This document shows, in pieces, positions 1 to 12,377 of a DNA stretch of 64,000 nt. This stretch comes from Anopheles merus (lineage: Eukaryota; Arthropoda; Insecta; Diptera; Culicidae). Location: the NCBI RefSeq assembly GCF_017562075.2, contig NW_024427614.1, positions 1 to 64,000 on the forward strand. The letters run 5' to 3'. The notes beneath the pieces were generated by a model, which was not told the DNA's origin, searched no databases, and saw only the letters and a program-made list of their open reading frames with translations. The position numbers and the translations under genes are program-made. Numbering within the stretch: position 1 is the stretch's first letter; each line of letters opens with the position of its first letter.

Positions 1-3000
1 TTGGATCCACCATAGAATACCTTCGACAGTCACCAAAAGTGCCTTAGAAGTGCTTGGATCCACCATAGAATACCCTCGACAGTCACCAAAAGTGCTTTAG
101 AAGTGCTTAGATCCACCATAGAATATCCTTGACTGTCACCAAAAGTGCCTCAGAAGTGCATGGATCCACCATAGAATACCTTCGACAGTCACCAAAAGTG
201 CCTCAGCAGTGCTTGGATCCACCATAGAATACCCTTGAAAGTCACCATATGCCTCACAGTGCTTTGGATCCAGCATAGAATACCATAGAAAGTAACAAAA
301 AGTGCCTCAGAAGTGCTTGGATCCACCATAGAATACCCTCGACAATTACCAAAAGTGCTTTAGAAGTGCTTAGATCCACCATAGAATATCCTTGACTGTC
401 ACCAAAAGTGCCTCAGAAGTGCATGGATCCACCATAGAATATCCTCGACAGTCACCAAAAGTGCCTCAAAAGTGCTTGGATCCACAATAGAATACCCTCG
501 ACAGTCACCAAAAGTGCCTCAAACGTGCTTGGATCCACCATAGAATACCCTCAACAGTCACCAAAAGTGCCTCAGAAGTAATTGGATCCACCATAGAAAA
601 TCCTCGACTGTCACCAAAAGTGCCTCAGAAGTAATTGGATCCACCATAGAATACCCTCGAGAGGTACCAAAAGTGCCTCAACAGTGCTTGGATCCATCAT
701 AGAATACCATAGAAAGTAACAAAAAGTGCCTCAACAGTGCTTGGATCCATCATAGAATACCATAGAAAGTAACAAAAAGTGCCTCAGAAGTGCTTGGATC
801 CAGCATAGAATACCCTCGAAAGTCACCAAAAGTGCTTTAGAAGTGCTTGGATCCACCATAAAATACTCTCGACAGTCGACAAAAGTGCCTTAAAAGTGCT
901 TGGATCCACCATAGAATACCCTCGACAGTCACCAAAGTGCCTCAGAAGTAATTGGATCCACCATAGAAAATCCTCGACTGTCACCAAAAGTGCTTCAAAA
1001 GTGCTTGGATCCACCATAGAATACCTTCGACAGTCACCAAAAGTGCCTCAACAGTGCTTGGATCCAGCATAGAATACCATAGAAAGTAACAAAAAGTGCC
1101 TCAGAAGTGCTTGGATCCACCATAGAATATCCTCGACAGTCACCAAAAGTGCCTTAGAAGTGCTTGGATCCACCATAGAATACCTTCGACAGTCACCAAA
1201 AGTGCCTCAGCAGTGCTTGGATCCACCATATAATACCCTTGAAAGTCACCAAAAGTACCTCAACAGTGCTTGGATCCAGCATAGAATACCATAGAAAGTA
1301 ACAAAAAGTGCCTCAGAAGTGCTTGGATCCACCATAGAATATCCTCGACAGTCACTAAAAGTGCCTTAGAAGAGCTTGGATCCACCACAGAATACCCTCG
1401 ACAGTCACCAAAAGTGCCTCAGAAGTGCTTGGATCCACCGTAGAAAACCCTCGACAGTCACCAAAAGTGCCTCAGAAGTGCTTGGATCCACCATAAAATA
1501 CTTTCGACAGTCGACAAAAGTGCCTTAAAAGTGCTTGGATCCACCATAGAATACCCTCGACAGTCACCAAAAGTGCCTCAGAAGTAATTGGATCCACCAT
1601 AGAAAATCCTCGACTGTCACCAAAAGTGCTTCAAAAGTGCTTGGATCCACCATAGAATACCTTCGACAGTCACCAAAAGTGCCTCAACAGTGCTTGGATC
1701 CAGCATAGAATACCATAGAAAGTAACAAAAAGTGCCTCAGAAGTGCTTGGATCCACCATAGAATATCCTCGACAGTCACCAAAAGTGCCTTAGAAGAGCT
1801 TGGATCCACCACAGAATACCCTCGACAGTCACCAAAAGTACCTCAGAAGTGCTTGGATCCACCAAGGATTACCCTCGACAGTCACCAAAAGTGCCTCAGA
1901 AGTGCTTGGATCCACCATAGAATACCCTCGACAGTCACCAAAAGTGCCTCAGAAGTGCTTGTATCCACCATAGAATACCCTCGACAGTCACCAAAAGAGC
2001 CTCAGAAGTGCTTGGATCCACCATAGAATACCCTCGAAAGTCACCAAAAGTGCTTTAGAAGTGCTTGGATCCATCATAGAATACCATATAAAGTAACAAA
2101 AAGTGCCTCAGAAGTGCTTGGATCCACCATAGAATATCCTCGACTGTCACCAAAAGTGCCTTAGAAGTGCTTGGATCCACCATAGAATACTCTCGACAGT
2201 CACCAAAAGTGCCTTAGAAGTGCATGGATCCACCATAGAATACCCTCGACAGTCACCAAAAGTGCTTTAGAAGTGCTTGGATCCACCATAGAATACCCTC
2301 GACAGACACCATAAGTGCCTCAACAGTGCTTGGATCCATCATATAATACCATAGAAAGTAACAAAAAGTGCCTCAGCAGTGCTTGGATCCACCATAGAAT
2401 ACCCTCGACTGTCACCAAAAGTGCCTTAGAAGTGCTTGGATCCAATATAGAATATTCGACAGTCACCAAAAGTGCCTCAGAAGTGCTTGGATCCACCTAG
2501 AGTACCCTCGACAGTCACCAAAAGTGCCTCAGAAGTGCTTTGATCCACCACATAATACGCTAGAAAGTCACCAAAAGCAACTCAGCAGTGCTTGGATCCA
2601 TCATAGAATACCCTCGACAGTCACCAAAAGTGCCTCAGAAGTGCTTGGATCCACCATAGAATATCCTCGACAGTCACCAAAAGTGCCTTAGAAGTGCTTG
2701 GATCCACCATAGAATACCCTAGAAAGTAACAAAAAGTGCCTCAGAAGTGCTTGGATCCACCACAGAATACCCTCGACAGTCACCAAAAGTGCCATAGAAG
2801 TGCTTGGATCCACTATAGAATAATCTTGACAGTCACCAAAAGTGCCTCAGAAGTGCTTGGATCCACCAAAGAATACTCTTGACAGTCACCAAAAGTGCCT
2901 CAGAAGTGCTTGGATCCACCAAAGAATACCCTCGACAGTCACCAAAAGTGCCTCAGAAGTGCTTGGATCCACTATAGAATACCTTCGACAGTCACCAAAA

Positions 3001-3735
3001 AAGCCTCTGAAGTGCTTGGATCCACCATAGAATAATCTTGACAATCACCAAAAGTGCCTCAGAAGTGCTTGGATCCACCATAGAATACCCAAGATAGTCA
3101 CCAAAAATGCCTCAGAAGTTCTTGGATCCACCATAGAATACCCTAGAAAGTCACCAAAAGTTCCTCAGCAGTGCTTGGATCCACCATAGAATACCCTCGA
3201 CAGTCACCAAAAGTGCCTCAGAAGTGCTTGGATCCACCATAGAATACCCTCGACAATCACCAAAAGTGCCTCAGAAGTGCTTGGATCCACCATAGAATAC
3301 CCTCGACAGTCACCAAAAGTGCCTCAGAAGTGCTTGGATCCACTATAGAATACCTTCGACAGTCACCAAAAAAGCCTCTGAAGTGCTTGGATCCACCATA
3401 GAATAATCTTGACAATCACCAAAAGTGCCTCAGAAGTGCTTGGATCCACCATAGAATACCCAAGATAGTCACCAAAAATGCCTCAGAAGTTCTGGATCCA
3501 CCATAGAATACCCTAGAAAGTCACCAAAAGTTCCTCAGCAGTGCTTGGATCCACCATAGAATACCCTCGACAGTCACCAAAAGTGCCTCAGAAGTGCTTG
3601 GATCCACCATAGAATACCCTCGACAATCACCAAAAGTGCCTCAGAAGTGCTTGGATCCACCATAGAATACCCTCGACAGTCACCAAAAGTGCCTCAGAAG
3701 TGCTTGGATCCACCACAGAATACCCTCGACAGTCA
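3001..3735. repeat. 371-bp higher-order repeat within the satellite
   Basis: A run of seven variant monomers is repeated at 371 bp (7 x 53). The diagnostic variants AAGCCTCTGAAGTGC, AATAATCTTGACAATC and CAAGATAGTCACC occur near 3001-3110 and again near 3372-3470. The second copy has a 1-bp deletion in the TTCTTGG variant (3490). Confidence 0.75.
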
Positions 3736-6455
3736 CCAAAAGTGCCATAGAAGTGCTTGGATCCACTATAGAATACCTTTGACAGTCACCAAAAAAGCCT
3801 CAGAAGTGCTTGGATCCACCACAAAATACCTTCGACAGCCACCAAAAGTGCCTCAGAAGTGCTTGGATCCACCATAGAATACCCTCGACAGTCACCAAAA
3901 GTGCCTCAGAAGTGCTTGGATCCACCATAGAATACTCTTGACAGTCACCAAAAGTGCCTCAGAAGTGCTTGGATCCACCATAGAATACCCAAGAAAGTCA
4001 CCAAAAGTGCCTCAGCAGTGTTTGGATCCATCATAGAATACCCTCGACAGTCACCAAAAGTGCCTCAGAAGTGCTTGGATCCACCATAGAATACTCTCGA
4101 CAGTCACCAAAAGTGCCTCAGAAGTGCTTGGATCCACCACAGAATACCCTCGACAGTCACCAAAAGTGCCTCAGAAGTGCTTGGATTCACTATAAAATAC
4201 CTTCGACAGTCACCAAAAGTGCCTCAGAAGTGCTTGGATCCACCATAGAATACTCTCGACAGTCACCAAAAGTGCCTCAGAAGTGCTTGGATCCACCACA
4301 GAATACCCTCGACAGTCACCAAAAGTGCCTCAGAAGTGCTTGGATCCACAATATAATACCTTCGACAGTCACCAAAAAAGCCTCTGAAGTGCTTGGATCC
4401 ACCATAGAATACCCTCGACAGTCACCAAAAGAGCCACAGAAGTGCTTGGATCCACCATAGAATACCCAAGAAAGTCACCAAAAGTGCCTCAGAAGTGCTT
4501 GGATCCATCATAGAATACCCTCGACAGTCACAAAAAGTGCCTCAGAAGTGCTTGGATTCACTATAAAATACCTTCCACAGTCACCAAAAGTGCCTCAGAA
4601 GTGCTTGGATCCACCATAGAATACCTTCGACAGTCACCAAAAAAGCCTCTGAAGTGCTTGGATCCACCAAATAATACTCTTGACAGTCACCAAAAGTGCC
4701 TCAGAAGTTCTTGGATCCACCACAGAATACCCTCAACAGTCACCAAAAGTGCCTCAGAAGTGCTTGGATCCACCATAGAATACCCTCGACAGTCACCAAA
4801 AGTGCCTCAGAAGTGCTTGGATCCACCATAGACTACCCTCGACCATCACCAAAAGTGCCTCAGAAGTGCTTGGATCCACCATAGACTACCCTCGACCATC
4901 ACCAAAAGTGCCTCAGAAGTGCTTGGATCCACCATAGACTACCCTCGACCATCACCAAAAGTGCCTCAGAAGTGCTTGGATCCACCATAGAATACCCTCG
5001 ACCATCACCAAAAGTGCCTAAGAAGTGCTTGGATCCACCACAGAATACCCTCAACAGTCACCAAAAGTGCCTCAGAAGTGCTTGGATCCACCATAGAATA
5101 CCCTCGACCATCACCAAAAGTGCCTCAGAAGTGCTTGGATCCACCATAGAATACCCTCGACCATCACCAAAAGTGCCTCAGAAATGCTTGAATCCACCAC
5201 AGAAAACCCTCGACAGTCACCAAAAGTGCCTCAGAAGTGCTTGGATCCACTATAAAATACCTTCGACGGTCACCAAAAGTGCCTCAGAAGTGCTTGGATC
5301 CACCATAGAATACCCTCGACAGTCACCAAAAGTGCCTCAGAAGTGCTTGGATCCACCATAGGATACTTTCGACAGTCACCAAAAGTTCCTCAGAAGTGCT
5401 TGGATCCACCATAGAATATTCTCGACAGTCACCAAAAGTGCCTCAGCAGTGCTTGGATCCACCATAGAATACCCTCGACAGTCACCAAAAGTGCCTCAGA
5501 AGTGCTTGGATCCACTATAAAATACCTTCGACAGTCACCAAAAGTGCCTCAGAAGTGCTTGGATCCACCATAGAATACTCTTGACAGTCACCAAAAGTGC
5601 CTCAGAAGTGCTTGGATCCACCATAGAATACCCTCGACCATCACCAAAAGTGCCTCAGAAGTGCTTGGATCCACCATAGAAAACCCTCGACAGTCACCAA
5701 AAGTGCCTCAGAAGTGCTTGGATCCACCATAGAATACCCTCGACAGTCACCAAAAGTGCCTCAGAAGTTCTTGGATCCACCACAGAATACCCTCAACAGT
5801 CACCAAAAGTGCCTCAGAAGTGCTTGGATCCACCATAGAATACCCTCGACAGTCACCAAAAGTGCCTCAGAAGTGCTTGGATCCACCATAGAATACCCTC
5901 GACCATCACCAAAAGTGCCTCAGAAGTGCTTGGATCCACCATAGAATACCCTCGACCATCACCAAAAGTGCCTCAGAAGTGCTTGGATCCACCATAGAAT
6001 ACTCTTGACAGTCACCAAAAGTGCCTCAGAAGTGCTTGGATCCACCATAGAATACCCTCGACCATCACCAAAAGTGCCTCAGAAGTGCTTGGATCCACCA
6101 TAGAATACCCTCGACAGTCACCAAAAGTGCCTCAGAAGTGCTTGGATCCACCATAGAATACTCTTGACAGTCACCAAAAGTGCCTCAGAAGTGCTTGGAT
6201 CCACCATAGAATACCCAAGAAAGTCACCAAAAGTGCCTCAGCAGTGTTTGGATCCATCATAGAATACCCTCGACAGTCACCAAAAGTGCCTCAGAAGTGC
6301 TTGGATCCACCATAGAATACTCTCGACAGTCACCAAAAGTGCCTCAGAAGTGCTTGGATCCACCACAGAATACCCTCGACAGTCACCAAAAGTGCCTCAG
6401 AAGTGCTTGGATTCACTATAAAATACCTTCGACAGTCACCAAAAGTGCCTCAGAA

Positions 6456-8610
6456 GTGCTTGGATCCACCATAGAATACTCTCGACAGTCACCAAAAGTG
6501 CCTCAGAAGTGCTTGGATCCACCACAGAATACCCTCGACAGTCACCAAAAGTGCCTCAGAAGTGCTTGGATCCACAATATAATACCTTCGACAGTCACCA
6601 AAAAAGCCTCTGAAGTGCTTGGATCCACCATAGAATACCCTCGACAGTCACCAAAAGAGCCCCAGAAGTGCTTGGATCCACCATAGAATACCCAAGAAAG
6701 TCACCAAAAGTGCCTCAGAAGTGCTTGGATCCATCATAGAATACCCTCGACAGTCACCAAAAGTGCCTCAGAAGTGCTTGGATTCACTATAAAATTCCTT
6801 CCACAGTCACCAAAAGTGCCTCAGAAGTGCTTGGATCCACCATAGAATACCTTCGACAGTCACCAAAAAAGCCTCTGAAGTGCTTGGATCCACCAAATAA
6901 TACTCTTGACAGTCACCAAAAGTGCCTCAGAAGTTCTTGGATCCACCACAGAATACCCTCAACAGTCACCAAAAGTGCCTCAGAAGTGCTTGGATCCACC
7001 ATAGAATACTCTTGACAGTCACCAAAAGTGCGTCAGAAGTGCTTGGATCCACCATAGAATACTCTCGACAGTCACCAAAAGTGCCTCAGAAGTGCTTGGA
7101 TCCACCATAGAATACCCAAGAAAGTCACCAAAAGTGCCTCAGCAGTGTTTGGATCCATCATAGAATACCCTCGACAGTCACCAAAAGTGCCTCAGAAGTG
7201 CTTGGATCCACCATAGAATACCTTCGACAGTCACCAAAAGTGCCTCAGAAGTGCTTGGATCCACCATAGAATACTCTCGACAGTCACCAAAAGTGCCTCA
7301 GAAGTGCTTGGATCCACCACAGAATACCCTCGACAGTCACCAAAAGTGCCTCAGAAGTGCTTGGATTCACTATAGAATACCTTCGACAGTCACCAAAAGT
7401 GCGTCAGAAGTGCTTGGATCCACCATAGAATACTCTCGACATTCACCAAAAGTGCCTCAGAAGTGCTTGGATCCACCATAGAATATCCTCGACAGTCACC
7501 AAAAGTGCCTCAGAAGTGCTTGGATTCACTATAAAATACCTTCGACAGTCACCAAAAGTGCCTCAGAAGTGCTTGGATCCACCATAGAATACTCTCGACA
7601 GTCACCAAAAGTGCCTCAGAAGTGCTTGGATCCACCACAGAATACCCTCGACAGTCACCAAAAGTGCCTCAGAAGTGCTTGGATCCACAATATAATACCT
7701 TCGACAGTCACCAAAAAAGCCTCTGAAGTGCTTGGATCCACCATAGAATACCCTCGACAGTCACCAAAAGAGCCCCAGAAGTGCTTGGATCCACCATAGA
7801 ATACCCAAGAAAGTCACCAAAAGTGCCTCAGAAGTGCTTGGATCCATCATAGAATACCCTCGACAGTCACCAAAAGTGCCTCAGAAGTGCTTGGATTCAC
7901 TATAAAATTCCTTCCACAGTCACCAAAAGTGCCTCAGAAGTGCTTGGATCCACCATAGAATACCTTCGACAGTCACCAAAAAAGCCTCTGAAGTGCTTGG
8001 ATCCACCAAATAATACTCTTGACAGTCACCAAAAGTGCCTCAGAAGTTCTTGGATCCACCACAGAATACCCTCAACAGTCACCAAAAGTGCCTCAGAAGT
8101 GCTTGGATCCACCATAGAATACTCTTGACAGTCACCAAAAGTGCGTCAGAAGTGCTTGGATCCACCATAGAATACTCTCGACAGTCACCAAAAGTGCCTC
8201 AGAAGTGCTTGGATCCACCATAGAATACCCAAGAAAGTCACCAAAAGTGCCTCAGCAGTGTTTGGATCCATCATAGAATACCCTCGACAGTCACCAAAAG
8301 TGCCTCAGAAGTGCTTGGATCCACCATAGAATACCTTCGACAGTCACCAAAAGTGCCTCAGAAGTGCTTGGATCCACCATAGAATACTCTCGACAGTCAC
8401 CAAAAGTGCCTCAGAAGTGCTTGGATCCACCACAGAATACCCTCGACAGTCACCAAAAGTGCCTCAGAAGTGCTTGGATTCACTATAGAATACCTTCGAC
8501 AGTCACCAAAAGTGCGTCAGAAGTGCTTGGATCCACCATAGAATACTCTCGACATTCACCAAAAGTGCCTCAGAAGTGCTTGGATCCACCATAGAATATC
8601 CTCGACAGTC
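6456..8610. repeat. 1,113-bp higher-order repeat (21 monomers) within the satellite
   Basis: The block 6456 to about 7497 recurs almost unchanged at 7569 to about 8610, an offset of 1,113 bp or exactly 21 monomers. Shared markers are the ATCCACAATATAATACC, AAAATTCCTTCCACAG and GTGCGTCAGAAG variants. A related segment begins at 4230, offset 2,226 bp (42 monomers), so the array has grown by block duplication as well as by monomer addition. Confidence 0.8.
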
Positions 8611-9920
8611 TCCAAAAAAGCCTCAGAAGTGCTTGGATCCACCAAAGAATACTCTTGACAGTCACCAAAAGTGCCTCAGAAGTGCTTGGATCCACCACAG
8701 AATACCCTCAACCATCACCAAAAGTGCCTCAGAAGTGCTTGGATCCACCATAGAATACTCTTGACAGTCACCAAAAGTGCCTCAGAAGTGCTTGGATCCA
8801 CCATAGAATACCCTCGACAGTCACCAAAAGTGCCTCAGCAGTGTTTGGATCCATCATAGAATACCCTCGACAGTCACCAAAAGTGCCTCAGAAGTGCTTG
8901 GATCCACCATAGAATACTCTTGACAGTCACCAAAAGTGCCTCAGAAGTGCTTGGATCCACCATAGAATACCCAAGAAAGTCACCAAAAGTGCCTCAGCAG
9001 TGTTTGGATCCATCATAGAATACCCTCGACAGTCACCAAAAGTGCCTCAGAAGTGCTTGGATCCACCATAGAATACTCTCGACAGTCACCAAAAGTGCCT
9101 CAGAAGTGCTTGGATCCACCACAGAATACCCTCGACAGTCACCAAAAGTGCCTCAGAAGTGCTTGGATTCACTATAAAATACCTTCGACAGTCACCAAAA
9201 GTGCGTCAGAAGTGCTTGGATCCACCATAGAATACTCTCGACATTCACCAAAAGTGCCTCAGAAGTGCTTGGATCCACCATAGAATATCCTCGACAGTCT
9301 CCAAAAAAGCCTCAGAAGTGCTTGGATCCACCATAGAATACTCTTGACAGTCACCAAAAGTGCCTCAGAAGTGCTTGGATCCACCACAGAATACCCTCAA
9401 CAGTTACCAAAAGTGCCTCAGAAGTGCTTGGATCCACCATAGAATACTCTTGACAGTCACCAAAAGTGCCTCAGAAGTGCTTGGATCCACCATAGAATAC
9501 CCTCGACAGTCACCAAAAGTGCCTCAGCAGTGTTTGGATCCATCATAGAATACCCTCGACAGTCACCAAAAGTGCCTCAGAAGTGCTTGGATCCACCATA
9601 GAATATCCTCGACAGTCTCCAAAAAAGCCTCAGAAGTGCTTGGATCCACCAAAGAATACTCTTGACAGTCACCAAAAGTGCCTCAGAAGTGCTTGGATCC
9701 ACCACAGAATACCCTCAACAGTTACCAAAAGTGCCACAGAAGTGCTTGGATCCACCATAGAATACTCTCGACAGTCACCAAAAGTGCCTCAGAAGTGCTT
9801 GGATCCACCATAGAATATCCTCGACAGTCACCAAAAGTGCCTCAGAAGTGCTTGGATCCACCATAGAATACCCTCGACAGTCACCAAAAGTGCCTCAGAA
9901 GTGCTTGGATCCACCATAAA

Positions 9921-12377
9921 ATTGCCTCTAGTCCTTGCACTCCTCTCTCAAACATAACTGAGAGTCTGTGGATTCAACTGAGAACCCCTACGAATTCTCT
10001 TATAGTTGGTGCTATCTACCTTGCACCGGATCGTTGCAACGACACCCACACAATAAATGCTTTATGCTCCACTCTTCGGTGTGTGCGGGATAAACATACT
10101 GATGATACAATGATCCTTATGGGGGATTTCAATCAGTCTCAGCTCGTATGGAGCACATCAAACGAAAATGTTGCAGTTTTAAATACATCGGAATCCCGGA
10201 TTAATCCTTCCTGTTCAGTTCTCCTCGATGAACTCAACTATGCAGGACTGTCCCAACTAAACTGCTACATGAATCCTCATGGTTCTATACTGGACCTTAT
10301 TTTGGCTGATGATGGGATTCCTTACCACTTATTAAAGTTGGAGCTCGTTCTTGACCCTTGGATTCAACCAGACTCTTACCACCCGGTGATTGCTCTCCGC
10401 ATATTTTCTGAATCAATCCACACTACAACACCACAACATACATCAAATATCCAGAGTCGGAACTTCCGAAAGACGAATTTTATAGGTCTCTCATCGGCTC
10501 TTACCAACGTTGACTGGAGCCATATCACCAGAGACCCGGATCTCAACCAAAACATTTTGTTGTTTACAAACAAAATCACAAGCTTTTACGATCAGTTTGT
10601 CCCTCGTTATCAGACCCCAACCAAGCCACCCTGGTCTAACTCACGGTTAAAAGTCTTGAGAAAACAGAAAAAAAGACTCCATAAAATGTTCCGTCAACAT
10701 AAGAACGAGGTCAGCAGAAGAATATTTATTAAAGCTGCCCGTCTGTACCAGACATTTAATCGCCGAGCCTACGCCAACTACGTAAGAAAAATAGAAAACC
10801 GATTTAAAAGGGATCCAAGAACGTTTTTTAGTTTTGCTCGACAAAAACGAGATAGTAACAGACTTCCATCAATGATGCTTCTGAACGGAAGATCGTACAC
10901 CGGTAATGTTGAAATCAGTCAAGCATTTGCTGATTACTTTTCATCAACATACGTGAGTAACTCGCCACCAGTCACTAATGCTGTTACGTCCAACCATATA
11001 CCTGATGCTGCCGACATTCCTCTTCCTGTTCTGTCTGAAGCTGACATTGCCTCGGCTATCAACGAGTTGAAGCTTTCATACGCTACTGGGCCTGACGCTA
11101 TACCCAGTGCTATTTTCAAACGCTGCAGAGATGCTTTAACTCCTGTCTTGACCACATTGTTCAACAAGTCTTTGCAGCAGAAACGCTTCCCTCAAGCTTG
11201 GAAATCTTCATTCATGTTCCCGGTTTACAAAAATGGAAATAGAAATGATATATGTAATTACCGTGGTATTTATATGTTATGTGCAGTCAGCAAAATTTTT
11301 GAGATCACCATTTCGAAACACCTATCAAGTGGTTTTAAAAATATAATCTCCAATGATCAGCACGGCTTTCTACCCAACCGCTCAATTGAAACAAACCTTC
11401 TCTCTTTATTGAGCACCTGCTATCCTGCAATGGACAATGGTAAACAGGTAGACGTAATCTACACCGACTTCAGTGCTGCCTTTGACTCCGTAAATCACTC
11501 AATGCTAATTTCAAAACTATCAAGCTACGGAGTAAATGGGGCGTTAGTCCATTGGCTCTCCTGTTATTTAAGTGATAGGCATATAACAGTGAATATTTCC
11601 TCCTCTATATCTGCACCATTCACCAACACGTCCGGGGTTCCACAAGGCAGTATTCTCGGACCTATTCTTTTTAACATTTTCATAAACGATGTTATTTATG
11701 TTATACCAGATTGCGAAAAATTGTTTTATGCAGATGATTTGAAAATGTTTCTACCGATATCAGATCAAACCGATTGTTTTACTCTTCAAAACTGCTTAAC
11801 TCGATTTAACTCATGGTGTAATTCAAATTGTATGCGTCTCAACATATCTAAATGCTCTGTTATATCCTATACTAGAAAAAGAACCCCAATTGTTTACGAT
11901 TATAAAATTGATGATAGATCAGTGCCGCGTAAAAATGTGATTCGCGATTTAGGCGTTCATTTAGATAGCAGACTAACGTTACAGAACCACTATGAAGCAA
12001 TACTTTCAAAAGCCTTCCGTTTGTTAGGATTCATTTTGCGTGTTGAGAAAGACTTCAAAGATCCATTCAGTAAAAAAGCTGTGTATTGTGCAATTGTCCG
12101 TCCTACCTTAGCATTTTCCAGTATTATTTGGACACCGACACAGCTACATTTTAAATATAGGCTAGAATCGGTTCAACGCAAGCTTACTCGTTCATTGTTT
12201 TATCGTCTCCCGACGTCTCGTAATTCTGTTTGTCCCTCTTACCGTACAAGGTGCCTGTTATTTGGAATAGAGCCTCTGCAACGTAGAAGAAAAAAGTGCT
12301 TATTTATGTACAAACTTGTTAGCGGATCTTTCGAAGGCCCGTTATTTTTAATAAATAGAACTTTCAGGCCCCAATAA
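9921..12377 (+). mobile_element. 5'-truncated CR1-like non-LTR retrotransposon (ORF2: partial EN + RT)
   Basis: One frame is open from the satellite edge (about 9921) to the TAA at 12375. The annotated GTG at 10083 is not a real start, since the frame runs on upstream with an endonuclease segment (SLWIQL, VGAIYLAPD, then MGDFN near 10120). The RT follows with TDFSAAFD (near 11464), SGVPQGSILGP (near 11632) and the catalytic YADD (near 11728). The C-terminal tail (LESVQRKLTR to the end) resembles the CR1/Jockey-type post-RT domain, and no RNase H is seen. The first part of the endonuclease and any ORF1 are missing, so this is a 5' truncation abutting satellite. It is the longest and best preserved of the CR1 relics here; the others lie after each H4. 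CR1 clade (T1/Q-like in mosquitoes) is inferred from motifs alone. Confidence 0.85.

Larger units (their letters stand above)
1..9920. repeat. 53-bp tandem satellite array
   Basis: About 187 head-to-tail monomers of 53 bp fill this stretch. Each begins near TTGGATCCACCATAGAATAC, so a BamHI site (GGATCC) recurs about every 53 bp, and a second conserved block reads GTCACCAAAAGTGCCTCAG. Monomers differ by point changes, for example CTCGACAGT versus ATAGAAAGT. The left part (1-2500) is more heterogeneous than the right. Open frames of 62-129 codons recur only because some monomer triplets (159 bp) lack stops, so they are not genes. A 53-bp monomer size recalls the 53-bp satellite families described in the Anopheles gambiae complex, but sequence identity was not checked. 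Confidence 0.97.

Noticed and set aside
2315..9866. Many 60-129-codon open frames in the satellite
   Set aside because: They result from three 53-bp monomers making a stop-free 159-bp frame. No start context, codon bias or domain is seen.
1..9920. CRISPR array
   Set aside because: Repeats are contiguous 53-bp monomers with no unique spacers, in a eukaryotic genome.
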